From Gamarada debralockiae (lineage: Eukaryota; Ascomycota; Leotiomycetes; Helotiales; Hyphodiscaceae), in the NCBI GenBank assembly GCA_002803225.1, contig NXFV01001281.1:58258-122257 (forward strand): DNA of 64,000 nucleotides. Reading direction: 5' to 3'. This document shows positions 11,340 through 22,953 of this stretch, one piece after another. The translations under genes were made by a program, and so were the position numbers. The number at the start of each line of letters is the position of its first letter. Position 1 is the first letter of the stretch. The notes below the pieces were generated by a model. That model saw only the letters and a list, made by a program, of their open reading frames with translations. It did no database searches and had not been told where the DNA came from.

Positions 11340-14198
11340 ATAATGATCCAGAGCTCGTGTCCCTCCATTATCTTCTCCATCCTCCTGGCAATGTCACCAA
11401 TTTGGGCATTATTATATGCCGTCCAGCTGTTGATTGTAGAGTCCTCCACCTTTCGTCCCGGCTATCCATGTTCTCCTCGTCACCTTGTTCCATGCCACCT
11501 GGAATTTGGCTCCTCTGCGTACACCCGAAATACGACTTCGTACTCTTCCGGCCAGAGTCTGTTGGTTGTTTTTCTGGCTATCAATCCTCGTCGCGGCCCT
11601 GGATTATCGTCAGTCATCTCAATACCTATCTATAGATTCTAATCAACACATATCTGCACCATCAAATCTTCCTTTAACCTAATAACATTCTCCTTCTTGC
11701 ACAGCACCTAAATTAACTTCCTCCTCCCTCAAACTCGGCTGATATTTCTTGATCGTCTTCTAAGACGTATCGATTGTTTTCTGGCATTGTGCAGTCGCCT
11801 GCTACCATGCAACCACCTCCGCATACTATGAATCGCCGAGCTCGAGGCGCTTTACGCGCAAGAAAAAGAAGTTTCGAGTACGTAGAGTTGGGAATAAGGG
11901 CGCGGTATTCCTTCGACAAGTCGCCGCTTACGCGCTAAGCCGACAGACATCGGGACAGACGAGAGGTCATGTCATTTGGTGAAATATTTGTTTGCGACGA
12001 TAGGAAGATGATTGAGTTGCAATTTGGAGGTCCATTGCTAAGAGGCTGTGTTTCTGTAAGGGTGCCGCAGGGGCAAGGCCGAGGGGTCTCTCGTCCAAGG
12101 ATCCTAGTAGGTATGATATTCGATTACTAAAAAAGAAAATGGTTTTACAAAAGTAAAACCGTTTTTTTACTTTTATATATAAATATATAATTTCTAAGCT
12201 AAAAAATAAAGCTGAAGTACATATATGAGAGAAATAGAATTGTGACCGTACGTACAAAATGCATGGGTAAACCTGTGTTACGGCACTACACAGAGGCTTC
12301 AAGAAGAGTATAATAGTATTTGCATTAAGACAAGAGAAAATTAAGTTAAGGAGAGAAGAAGAAGAAGGAGAACTTTGCGAGGAGCTCGAGCTTATGTACA
12401 GGGACTCTGCTAAGCCATGCTAGGCAGGCGAGAGAAGGTTAGGTTTACCCCCGCGGCGGGGAAAAACATTAGAGAGGCTAGGGATTAGAGAGGGCTAGGG
12501 CTGTCTTGATTTGGCCTCAATCGCAAGGTCTTTGTCAATCTCGCAAGCGACCTTTAAAGCCTTGAGCGTGCGATAAATCTATATCTGGTCTCGGAAAGGG
12601 ATTTACCTAACGTCTGATAGAGATGCTAACCTAGAGAAGGAGAGGCCGAGACCGAAAGGAGGAGGAGGTTGATATCGTACGCGAAGGCCAGGGCCAGGGT
12701 CGTCACACTGTTAGCCTTATTCCTGCGAAGCCTACAATCTAGTCATCTGTAATAGCAAGCTCTCTATACGCGAGAAGTTGCAGAGTAAAGACGATGTACT
12801 AAACAAACTTGTCTTACAAATTCACAACTGGTTCTAGGAATTTAGAGGATTAAGGCAAGAGGAACTTTGATAATGCTTTTATACAAGGCTTATAAATATC
12901 ACTATATATAACTACTCAAGACATTTAGCCGTTTCTCTAATGTCCAGCTTTTTAAGCAAAGTAGATATTGTGTAGAGAAATCCCCCTTCTATCTTGTCAC
13001 CAAGGATATATAACTAAAAATGGAAAAGGTGATTTTAGCAATAAATATATTTAGAAGTTCATAGTGTGTTACTACATTCGGTATTGGCTAAGGCAAGGTC
13101 GAAAATAATAAAGTAGTTATAAAAACAAGATTGTATCAACTCTAAACGAATTTGGACCAAAGTTCACAGATCTAGCGCGGCCAGTTTAGGCAATTTAGGC
13201 CACCGCGCTAATGGAGGCAAGGTAGATGAGAAAAAATGGGACTGATGTAACTTAGAAGTCCTAAGAGCAAGAGGTCTACAATATGTAGGTTTGCGTCGGA
13301 CATCAGCTAGATTCGAGATCTTAAGCTAACGTTGGTCATTGGGGGGTTGATTTTTGGGGGATGTGTATGTCAATCTTGCTCGCAAACTTTATGGTAGCAA
13401 ACAATACGCTCCCGTGCTGGGTGTCCAGTGCTCGCCTTCGCTCTTCAAGGTCGCTTCTGGGGACTCATTGGATGAGAACTATGGCATTTTCGAGCACAGC
13501 TCTATAAATACTAGTAAGGGACCTTTGAGTACTCTGACGAGGGAGATTACACGTCGTTCTCAACAGACTGGGCGCTTTCCCCACTCTCGCCTACTAGCAC
13601 TCCAGCATCGCTACACTCTCCACTAAAGGTTGAACGAGCTGGCCTGGTATTGCTAGGTCCTTATATTTTGGCTTTGATGGCCTACGAGTCACATCTTATA
13701 CACAAGGTCTGGAAAATGGGAAAGAGACGGACGTATTTGGAAATGATTTCTTTGCATTTAGCAGATAGAATAGCGTAATGGATCTGACAGGTGGGGACTG
13801 TGTATCGCTTGGATCAAGAATTCCCAAAATCGAACAGCTAGCTCTGTTGCCATTCAATTGGCTGGTGCCTCAAGAAACTTCTAGAATTGCAGCGCAGCAT
13901 TTCCCTACACGAATGGGCTAATGCGGCTGCTGCAAATGCTCCTATTTTAAAATGGATGGATTTCGATCCGTCGACCTGCAACACAAAACAAAAAATTTTA
14001 TGCCCAAAGTCATATCATCGGGCAGGTCCCGTAGAAAGTGAGACATCATTCTTTCTTTCTTGCAATTGAACGCTGACCCAAATTGAGATAATAAATTCGA
14101 GAGCAAACCACTGCAGCTTCGATATAATACACCGTCCAGGGAGGCTCCCGCGGCCTGATATTGTACTGGAAACAATCCCATAAGCAGTCTCCTTTTAA

Positions 14199-14319
14199 AA
14201 ACAGTCTAGTTCTCTAGTTCTAAAAAAATCTAGTTCTAAAAACAATCTAGTTATACAAACAATCTAGTTATACAAACAATCTAGTTATACAAACAATCTA
14301 GTTATACAAACAATCTAGC
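14199..14319 (+). repeat. 17-bp tandem repeat array
   Basis: Four perfect head-to-tail copies of CAATCTAGTTATACAAA (14243-14310) are preceded by about three degenerate units of the type TCTAGTTCTAAAAA and end in a partial unit. There are no unique spacers. The array lies just beyond the 3' end of the MFS transporter. Confidence 0.9.
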
Positions 14320-14494
14320 GCTATAGCCATCCAGTCCAACGACATTAATTTTAAGAAAGAATCGGCATGCGTGGAAGGTATCAAGAACTGGCTAACCAGG
14401 CCGGTAAATAACTCCACTATCCCAAGACCAATCGGTCCTCATTATATTCTACATTTCACTCTCTAATTTGAAACTCATCTGTGGTTCTCTCTTA

Positions 14495-16585
14495 TTACTT
14501 AGCAGCGAACTTGCTCCTCGCACGCAACTTCGCTCCAAAGTAATATAAAACGAATATGCCGACAACACAGCCACAAGTCAGCCCAGCAAGCAAACTCATG
14601 CCAGGGCCGATCCCTAAATTAAGGTATAAGGGTCGTGCGAAGAGGATTGATCCTGAAGCAAGCGCCGACCTTACAAAGTCGTTCCCTGCGTACAGAGAGG
14701 CTGTGTACTGCGGGTACGACATCGGGATGTAGACAAATACACACTGGAGCAGGATGAACACGCCATACGAGTAGATTCCAATTCCGATTATGGAAACCAT
14801 CCAGTGGACTGATGCTCTAGCTGTCCAGCCGAACATGAACAACCCAATTGGAAGCAAGAACGAGGCGAAGAGTGCGGGAATCAAGCGGCGTTCGGGTGCA
14901 GTGAGACCCTTGTTTATGATCTCAGGTTCAACGACGTAGTATAGATAAGCCCAATAGGAGGGGATTGCTATGGCGACTGAGACTGAGATGGAGAGGAAGG
15001 TCAGGCCCATTTCGCCTAGATTAAAGCCGTAATCGCCTACATAGACAATGGGAAAGGCCTCAAAGAAGGAGTAGTAGATTCCGTAAACGAGGGAAGTATA
15101 AACACCAGTGAAGAGGACCTACACTATCTTAGTATAAGGCAATTCTTTTTTAGTGCCTGACAACTTACTGCTGGGTCAAGGATCATGATCTGCATAGGCC
15201 TATAGAGTGATTCGTACAATATCTTCGATACTTTGAGTTTAGATTGGTCGATTTCACCCTGGGACTTCAAATTTGGGTTTCCGGTGAGCTTTCGGAGACG
15301 AGCAGCGCGGCGGATGAGGATGTTAGAAGAAGAAGTCTCAGGGAGAAGGAAGATCATGGCAAGGAAGACAGGCCCAGCAAGCCAGAGGATTTCCCATAGC
15401 GACCATCGCCAGTTCTCTGCTGGGACAGAGAAACCAGAAATGATAGGGCCTAATGCAGGACCACAGGTTGCGAATGCAGCCCAAAGTGAGAGTCCATAGG
15501 GCATCTTCAGAAGAGAAAAAATATCGCTGATTGAGGCTCCGCCTGTGGCAAGGCAGGGTGATCCAAAGAATCCTTGTAGGAAGCGGAGAACGAGAAGACC
15601 AGCGAAATTGTCGACAAGCGCGGTCGGGACGCATAGAATCACAAAGATGCCGAAAGTCGCAATATAGGTTGGGTTACGCCCAATCACTGGGATTTCTGAT
15701 AGTGGAGCAAAGAGAAGGGGCCCAATACCATCTGAGTCATAAGGTTAGCTAGCGGCATCCTTCAAAGTCCGATGTTACTTACATCCTAGGACATAGAGGG
15801 AAAGGCCAAGAGATGCAGCAGTTGGAGAAACACCGAACGTCTTTTCAATGTAAGGTTCGCTAGGGGTATAGATTGCTGACCCCAAGTACACGGCCAGAGT
15901 ATATAAGCTAAGAGTCGTTAGCTATATTTCATCGATATACCTTCATTATCACTTACTAGATCATTAATGCTACTACACACTTCTTTCCAAACGACCAATT
16001 CTGTGGATTTTCCTGATCATTGGTGTCATACCAGTCTACTAGAATCGTCCCGTCTACTGTCTTCTCTGGTGTGATGGGCTGAGCAGGCGCTGTCTTAACT
16101 TGCGATCGCATTGTCGCTTCTGTGTATGCCCTCTCTAAATCCCGACGAGTGGTGACCTTCTCAAGATCAACACGGCTTGTTATTCTGGACAAAACTTCTG
16201 ATGTATGGGAGGTTTGCCGTGCTTCCTCGATCACCATCGATGAGGAAGAGTCTGATACCGTGTCTGTAGTTTGAAGCCCTAGGGGCGGAGCAGTTTCCAA
16301 TTCAGGGCCTAGGACTTCTTCTGATTTCTCATTCCCTAAGGGAGGAGCAGTTTCCGATTCGGGGCCTGGGACTTCTTCAGGTTTCTCATTGATATCTGCC
16401 ACAGGTAGAGTGTCCGAGGTGGATAAACCAGAGTTTGGAGAGGATGCCGCTTCTGGAGCATCATAACGAGCGTAGCTATAGGGGCACTGAAATCCTTCCT
16501 TCTCTTCAAGATATTTGAAAACCTTGTCTTTAGTAAAATAACGAATAAGCTGCCCTACCGGGCTTTCGCGCAGGAGGTCGGACAT
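14495..16585 (-). CDS. MFS drug/polyamine efflux transporter (DHA1 family)
   Basis: Four exons (16585-15957, 15907-15783, 15731-15169, 15118-14495) with 49-51 bp introns give 646 aa. The ATG at 16585 is preferred because MSDLLRESPVGQLIRYFTKD is the typical start of this FLU1/TPO-like group; an in-frame start at 16639 would add 18 atypical residues. A cytosolic N-terminus of about 200 residues precedes roughly twelve membrane segments. DHA1 landmarks include GYGIGPLLFAPLSEIP, GRNP, the motif-C-like GPALGPIISGF and LPETSSSNILIRRA. It should export drugs or polyamines by proton antiport at the plasma membrane; the substrate is unknown. The N-terminus contains a duplicated 19-residue unit rich in Pro, Glu and Gly. 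Its promoter region faces that of a bZIP gene 1.25 kb away, suggesting but not proving co-regulation. Confidence 0.92.
16278..16391 (-). repeat. two 57-bp in-frame tandem copies in the transporter N-terminus
   Basis: Copies at 16278-16334 and 16335-16391 differ by about nine substitutions. They encode 19-residue units of the type EEVLGPELETAPPLG. The length keeps the frame, so this is a coding minisatellite in the cytosolic tail. Confidence 0.85.
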
Positions 16586-17838
16586 GTTGATGTAGCTGAG
16601 GGAGTGAAGAAAGAGGACGGTTGGATATCTCCCAGACAAAAGGGACGAACAGTAAAGGGGCGGGAGGGATTCACAGAGATTTTGGAATGTATGAAAGTGG
16701 CATAAGAGACCCTTTTTGTGCTTTCGACGAAACGAGCGGTGTAGACCAACTGAGAGGGAGTTATTACATGCCCTACAGACGTCACAATCCTCCGATTACC
16801 CCTGCCAGTTCTCTAAACCAACAATGAGAACCGACGTTTCCGGAAGCCCATCATGTCGGTGGTGGAAGGTTTGATTTCAGGATCACCTGTTACCAGATGA
16901 CGGTTCAAGAGACATCTCTATCAACCCTGCTCTCATTCCATTGATGGCTACTCTCGGAAGTAGGTTGCTCCTTGGCATCCGCTTACTAGCATTACATAGC
17001 ATACTCGGAGGAGTAGGAAAATACTTGGCGCAATTATCCATATGTCGGTTACTCCGTTGGGTTGTTATTTTCGCTGAAATTCGCTTAATCACTACTCACG
17101 CGCACTAGATGAATCAGCAGAAGAAAAAAGTGGATACTAATAATCCGAGCCAATCGGAGTAATTTCATCCTCCACACGAAGTAGGACCACGCAGTGTCTT
17201 GTTCAGAGGATCTACCGGTAGATCCTCCGGGACCATACACGCATCTAATGCATTATTATGGAGCACCTTTGGTCTCCCCTGCAACCGAATTGGTGGCATG
17301 ATAACTATCAGCTCGTTACTAACCTTGTGGAAGACACATTCCATAGGATATAGACCAATTTGTCGGCTCTGCATACGGCCCCATCACAATGCCGGCAGTT
17401 GGTTTCTGGGACCAACCGGTGATCAGACTTAAAACGGGCCGACCGGAGCATGGGACATTTCCTGTTCCTTGGAGGCTTTTTCAATCCACGAGCCAGAAGC
17501 CGACCTCGCATTAATAGCAGTCATTATACAGTGATGAACGATGGAAGCTTTTCTGTAAATGGATAGCTCCTCGGCAACAGCTAACTACATGTAAATGTAA
17601 GGCGCCATTTCGGTGGTACCAGTGTGGCTCCCGTCTCTCGCCGACGTCATCTTAGCTGGTCCGCCTCAATATGTTTTAGATAAAGGGGAAAATGTCAGAT
17701 TCAACGACGAGAATCATCACATCTTTCTCTGTCTTTGTCCCCTCCTACAGATCTGGATACAGAAGCACATACCAAATTTTCTTCGTGCCCTATAAATTTG
17801 TTTACCAGTTACCGTCAAGGGGTGTATTAGATAGAGAC
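16586..17838. other. shared divergent promoter region, transporter and bZIP genes
   Basis: No exon or repeat was recognised. The short frames here carry no family signature. The region separates two divergently oriented starts and presumably holds both promoters. A small perfect palindrome, GATCTACCGGTAGATC, lies at about 17209-17224 and is a candidate dyad site. Confidence 0.4.
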
Positions 17839-18460
17839 ATGGAGCATCGGTGGGACCCTATCGATTTGAACGCAATTACTCGGCTGCAATATGAAGTGGG
17901 TCTTGATTCTTGTGAGGGATTCACAGATTGGGCGTGTAATGACGACACGGCTATGTACCAGCATATGATATCGACACCAGCGAACACTCAATCATTTAAT
18001 CCAAACATCAGTACCTTGGCAGGTATAGAGCTGTCAAACGAGTCTCCCGCGCTGTCAAGCACATCTCCCGCGCTGTCAAGCGCATCTCCTGCGCTGTCAA
18101 GCGGGTCTCCCGCGCTGTCGAATGAGTCTCCTGCGCTGTCAAGCCTCAGTTTGTGCGAAGCGCGTCCACGCCCAAATGAAAAGGTGCGCAAAACTTCCCT
18201 CTGCCATTCTCTACCTAGGGTATTCTGACTTTCAACCTTAGCGACGAGCCCAGAACCGTGCCTCGCAAAGAAACTTTCGCCAGCGGCAGGCGTGCTATAT
18301 CCGTACGCTCGAACAGGAGCTAGAGGAAATCCGCGCCAAGTATGACAAATTACGGAAATGCTTTGAGCAAGTTAAGGAAGCGGTTTGTGGGTTAGAGAAG
18401 GAAGACTGGGCTGGAGACTGTATTGAAAATTGCAATGAGAGGATTTGTAAGCGGGAATGA
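17839..18460 (+). CDS. bZIP transcription factor with heptad repeats
   Basis: Two exons (17839-18183 and 18242-18460) joined by a 58-bp intron give 187 aa. The basic region RRAQNRASQRNFRQRQ begins exactly at the splice junction. It has the NRxxQRxFRxR signature of the Yap1/Pap1-like fungal class and is followed by the leucine zipper YIRTLEQELEEIRAKYDKL. An in-frame ATG at 17692 would add 49 residues; I prefer 17839 because the upstream stretch looks like leader, but this is open. Five tandem copies of a SPALSSx heptapeptide lie before the basic region. No Yap1-type cysteine-rich domain is evident, although several Cys lie in the last 30 residues. It is probably a nuclear regulator. Its divergent neighbour is the MFS transporter and its convergent neighbour a Zn2Cys6 gene. 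Confidence 0.85.
18040..18144 (+). repeat. five 21-bp coding tandem repeats in the bZIP gene
   Basis: The unit GAGTCTCCCGCGCTGTCAAGC occurs five times with a few changes, encoding SPALSS plus one variable residue (T, A, G, N/E). Most differences fall at the variable codon. The length is in frame. Confidence 0.9.
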
Positions 18461-18905
18461 GAAGAAGCGGATACCAATTTAGTAGCTTAATGCGCGAAAT
18501 ATTGTCCCCCAGACATGGAAACGACTGAGACTAAGCACCCACGGAGTTCGGAGAATTCGAAATTGACTCTATTACTGTATCGTCCTAGAGTTTACATGTG
18601 GAGAAACTAATGCAGGTCACAGCCCTTTGGTATGTAGAGTAGTGCAGAAGTGGGATTTTCATTAGGCGCCTCGAACTGTAGAAGCATTCCACGGACATCA
18701 AAAACAGGCAGGGGTTCCCAAGAAAGCTAGCTAATCCTCTGATTCCCTTTCTGTTTCAGAAGTCTTGGCCACGTTACAAGAACCGCAGCTCACACTTCTG
18801 CTTATCTCCTTTTCTCACAAGGCACAGTAAACACGTGTCCTGATCATGGCTCATTAATACCCATTTTTCCTGCCAATATATATATATATATATATATACA
18901 CATAG
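18461..18905. other. intergenic between convergent genes, with TA microsatellite
   Basis: Spacer between two convergent regulator genes. It contains a dinucleotide (TA)n tract at 18876-18898 just beyond the stop codon of the minus-strand gene. Nothing else was recognised. Confidence 0.6.
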
Positions 18906-21186
18906 TTAGAAACCTTGCGACATCGAACCCGTACTTGAGAGATTCGCCCAAAACTCCCAATCTGTGAAGTCCGCCTCGGGGAAAGAATTAGGGTTGAAAT
19001 CTTGTTGGATTGGCGGACTAAAAACGTCAGGTGTCAGAGCTAGAAACCTGACCCAACTTGGATGTAGTGCTCCTTGCATCCGTCTCAACACCTCGTCGAT
19101 GTCGGCGTTTGTAAGTGGACCGGAAAGACGCTCCGACAGCTTTTTGAATGAAGCTAAAATATCAAGTTAGATAGCTGCACCCTTCACTCCTAGGTCGCGA
19201 TTGCTTACTTATGAGGAAGCGCGGTGAATGCCAAATGGTTGCAAACTGCTCAAGGAAGAGCAGAAGCAGATCTTTGTGAGTTCGAAGCCTTGCTTGAAGT
19301 TCTGATTCAGAGTTCGCCACGTCCTGAGAATGCAAATGTATTATCATGAGGAACCCCGCGATAATGAAGCAGACCGCTGGATCGACTGATAGGCACTGCT
19401 GTGCGTTCCATTCCCTGACGACTAACACAACGTCTTCACAATATTCAAGGGTTCTCCGCCAACGATCCAACCATTCTTTCTCGTTCTCGTGCAGATGTAC
19501 AGGAAATGCTAACAAAATACGAGAAGCATGCAGGTGAAGAATACAAATGAGTCGAGCATGATGCTCAGAACTTGATTCATTAAGCAAGACATTACGGGCC
19601 AAATTGAAATAACGCGTAGGCAGCGACAGTCGAAAGGCAGAGAGATCGTGTTCAAGAGCTTCAAAGCGCGATCGTAAGCGTTCAGAAGGGTTTTGTTTCC
19701 AGAGTCGGGAAAGCCTTGCGGCTCCCCTAAGTATGGTTGTCGTCACTATGTGTATGTTGAAGTTGAAATCGCCACCGCGAGAAGTGATTTCCTGGCTGGT
19801 CTTCCAGAGCAGCTCTGTCTCAGCGGGCAGAAAGATCGCGGCCTCAGAGACGAATTGCCTATCCGCTGGTCGGGTATTCTGTACTAGCCCCGTTTTGACA
19901 CTGTCAAGTTCAACCACGAAGGGGGTTGCTGCTGTAATGTTGCAATATGAATCTAGGCAGTAAATGCACCACCAAAGACTCCTCCATTCCTCAATTTCAT
20001 CATCGCTCATGGGACCGATATCGAAAAGTGGACATTGATCTCGATTATCAAGCTGGTGCAGCCCACACTGATATGCCTTACGCGTGAGCTGGCCAACCCT
20101 TAGCCACGCGTTTTGCCCCGGATATTGGTGAAACTCATAGAATGCGAGTAAGCATGCTTGTTGAAAGTTATCCAGGGACATCAAGCCGTTTGAAATTTCT
20201 TCGTCAGCGATTTTGGTCGACGCTAACAGAAATCCCAAACAGTTGTCCAAGCTAGGGTTGGCCCAGACGCTTGTGAGCCCTTGAATCTTTGCAGAGATTC
20301 CAAGTATTGTCAGAAGTAGATTACGGTTGATGAATCCATGCTCATATCGCTGTAGGAACGAGCGTCTTCGGAGCAAGGGTATTGATGGGTGAATGTATGT
20401 GAAGAAACCATCGAGCCTGCTCGCACGCGAGTTAAGCTACAGACATTTATCATATTTACGAGCTTGGTAGATTTACATACAGTTGAAGTTCCTGGTTGGG
20501 TGGAAGTTGTGGATCTATTGGGCTTCGATTATTACTTCCCTGACCTAGAGAAGTGCTTGCTTCGGCAGAATGATATGACGCCTCTGTTACAGCCGAGAAC
20601 GGCGCGGTCAATTCGGTAAAGATGGGTTGCGAGAGCAAGTCTTCATGTGAAGTGAAGGGTTGTTGTGCATCACGTGATGTAGTACTGGCTGATAATTGAG
20701 GCTCTTGTCGTGACGCTTTAGTGCGGGCCTGATTAGCAAAGCTAACGACCAATACGAAACCGTCCACTGACCAGCAATCGATTGAGCGGCTATGGCAGTC
20801 GATCTTTTCCGGCGGGAACCTTTGGCAGGGCCCGGCTTTCTTTTCAGAGAAGAGTAAACGCAGTGCGTGCCTTCCTCAACACAGCGAGAGCATGCTGGCC
20901 GCTGTAGATTGCCTGTATTTTGTTGAGTTAGGGATGGAGAAGAGATCTTATTCCAAGTCATACAGGCGTACATTTGATTTTCTTCCTGAGTCATGTTAGC
21001 TAACCTATTTTAATCTCGGGAAACATTCGGGAACACCAACAGCATGCATCTATCGCAGACTCGACAGCTGGAAAGCTGGGGTTGTGGTTGTGGTTGTGCC
21101 GGCACCGGCTGGTAGGTTGAGTGATTGGCCCACTGCGCGTCGGAAGAGACTGGCTGGGCACCCTCGGAAGAATTGGGGTTCGACAT
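18906..21186 (-). CDS. Zn2Cys6 transcription factor with fungal_trans domain
   Basis: Proposed exons are 21186-21037, 20985-20964 (a 22-bp micro-exon), 20912-20772, 20715-20481, 20416-19209 and 19153-18906, giving 667 aa in one frame. The start MSNPNSSEGAQPVSS leads through a QP run to CRVCDRC. Splicing T|GC creates the next Cys in YACNLQRPACSRC, then VEEGTHC, then a basic linker KRKPGPAKGSRRKR. The 400-residue middle is a fungal-specific transcription factor domain (GFFTYIHPSIPLL, then WLRVGQLTRKAYQCGLH and WWCIYCLDSY). The last three exons are secure. The first intron, the micro-exon and the acceptor at 20716 (AAAG; alternative CAG at 20689) are less so. The spacing between the second and third zinc ligands is longer than the usual six residues. 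The DNA target is unknown. Confidence 0.8.
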
Positions 21187-21519
21187 CAGGAACGTTTCTC
21201 CACCAAAATCTGGTGTCGCGTGCTGTGCGCAATGAGAACTCTGCGGACAAGAAAGGAATGGTCCGCTGGTTCCAGCCTGAGTTGATGGGGAAAGATGATC
21301 CGTGCCACACTAGCGCCGGAGGATCGACATTCACACCCATGAAGAACCAAGTTGCAGCCTGAGGCGAGATATGAAATCGTCGGGCGATTCCCAAGGAGTT
21401 CCAAATATAGAATGGTGGGAAATTGGTGCCCACCAACGGCTTATTATTTTTTGGGGACTTCCATTGCGTACGTGTGGGTTGTCTTTTTGGAACAATGTCT
21501 GTTATTACTATTTTTTAAA
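21187..21519. other. intergenic, nothing recognised
   Basis: Upstream flank of the Zn2Cys6 gene. Open frames exist on both strands but carry no family signature. Confidence 0.35.
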
Positions 21520-22953
21520 CTTAGATCTTCCCAGCAACTCGAAAGCAGGCTGCCTTGTCACTAGGCTGAAGGCCTTCAAAATCAGCATTCTGGAGATCTT
21601 CAATGTCTCCGAAGTCTCGTGTCACGTCAAGAGAAAATGGCTCATTTCTCCAGATACTCCCATCCCTCGCTCTCTTTGAGAGCCGGCACGTCGAGACATT
21701 TCTAGAGCAAAGATATTGCTTGATCAATATCCTCAGTATTTCCAAGAAGGAGAAATCAGTCCGCATGGGCAACACATTGTCTCTCAAGCCTGAATGGAAG
21801 GTCAGTATCGGTCGGTGATGAAGCCCTGACTACTTTCCCCAACAGCTCGATTGACTCTTCAAGATCCCTTCGCGAGCCAGAGCAACTTACTCGGTATCGC
21901 AGTTCCTCAGCAAACGATGCCATGCTGTTGGATTTCCAGGCCCCGACCCCAACACAATTCTGTAATACTTCTCAGCCTTTTGGCTGTCTTCCAACCGCCC
22001 GTATTGTCCTGAGATATTTGAATACACTCTTCCTGCGCCGTAGGAAATAGACTGGTGGCTTGGAGAATGAGGTACAAGTCGAGCCACACTTTCATCAAAA
22101 CTTCCCCCCACCCTCTCCCAGTCCTCTTGATCTTTGCTTGCGAGATACCGATTCGTACGCGCATGACTAAGCTGGTAATAAATGTACGCTACTGATCATT
22201 TGAACTGCGCCGTAATGCTCTCGAGTGCGCTCCTGAACATCTCAATACTCCCATGAAAAGCCTCGGCCTCCTTCAGCTTCTCAAATTTCGCTCTCTCTAA
22301 TACAGCTGTCCCAATCCACTCCAAAACGCCGGCGTAGCGTTATGTCTACATGCCACCGCCTTCTCGAATGCCATCCTCGCCTCTTCAAAATCTTCAACTC
22401 GGCGAGTTTTCTTAAACCTATTCATCAAGGCCTGCGCCAAATCATCAAAATGGAACGCCCGATTCGCGTCCTCGTCCGGCTCAACCTCCACCATCCTCGG
22501 AAAATAATAAATCACATTCTCGGGCTGCCCATCATTCTTCTTTCTATTCCACAACTGCCTTAATGTACGTCCGAAATCACTAACCACAATTCCTCTTTCT
22601 GGCATCTCCCTTCCCAGCAAGTAGACGGGAAGACAACTGTACGTAGTAGCGCGTTTGAGAGCACATGCATCGCCACGGTTGATGTTACAGAGAAGTGCTT
22701 CTTTGCTGCAGCGGCTTAGATACTCCACGCGATGAGGGTCCGGACCCCCTTTGAGGACTTTGGAGATCAAGGTTATGGTGTCAAGATTTAGGTCATCAGC
22801 GAATATCGGGAAAAGACAGAATTCTCCTGGGCGGATTATGGTGAGTTCTGGCGGTTTGGGAGTGATGAATTCGCGGGTCCGGGTAGCTGCGGAAGCGAGG
22901 AGGGATGGGAGGGAGGCCTCTTGTTCCTGTGTGAGGCTCGAGGGGATTGTCAT
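21520..22953 (-). pseudogene. frameshifted TPR-repeat protein gene
   Basis: The N-terminal 210 residues (MTIPSSLTQEQEASLPS...) are an open frame ending in ACRHNATPAFWSGLGQLY. Shifting by one base near 22320 continues it as WIGTAVLERAKFEKLKEAEA, a good TPR-like helix pair. This runs to a TGA at 22198-22196 and then, in the same frame, continues through VAYIYYQLSHARTNRYLA to QKAEKYYRIVLGSGPGNP. Further repeats (DLEESIELLGK, GNTEDIDQAISLL) follow to about 21650, with more stops. The order and periodicity fit the large fungal TPR proteins (GNxEDLxxAI repeats). The frameshift, the nonsense codon and the later stops indicate a dead or dying gene, though a sequencing error at the first site cannot be excluded. 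The original function is unknown. Confidence 0.6.

Larger units (their letters stand above)
10937..14494. other. long gene-free, repeat-derived region
   Basis: About 3.5 kb without a plausible gene. It contains copy B of the 144-bp repeat and the 17-bp tandem array. Between about 12100 and 13150 there is AT-rich sequence crowded with stops in all frames, resembling mutated transposon DNA. A 90-codon open frame at 13354-13626 has no recognisable features. Confidence 0.45.

Noticed and set aside
11307..11642. Two overlapping plus-strand frames of about 100 codons next to the repeat copy
   Set aside because: They are shadows of each other, the first begins inside the repeat, and neither shows a family signature.
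13354..13626. 90-codon plus-strand ATG-type frame
   Set aside because: No motif, no homologous pattern and repeat-derived surroundings; kept only as a remark in the region entry.
14199..14319. CRISPR-like array
   Set aside because: Units are directly adjacent with no unique spacers, and the genome is eukaryotic.
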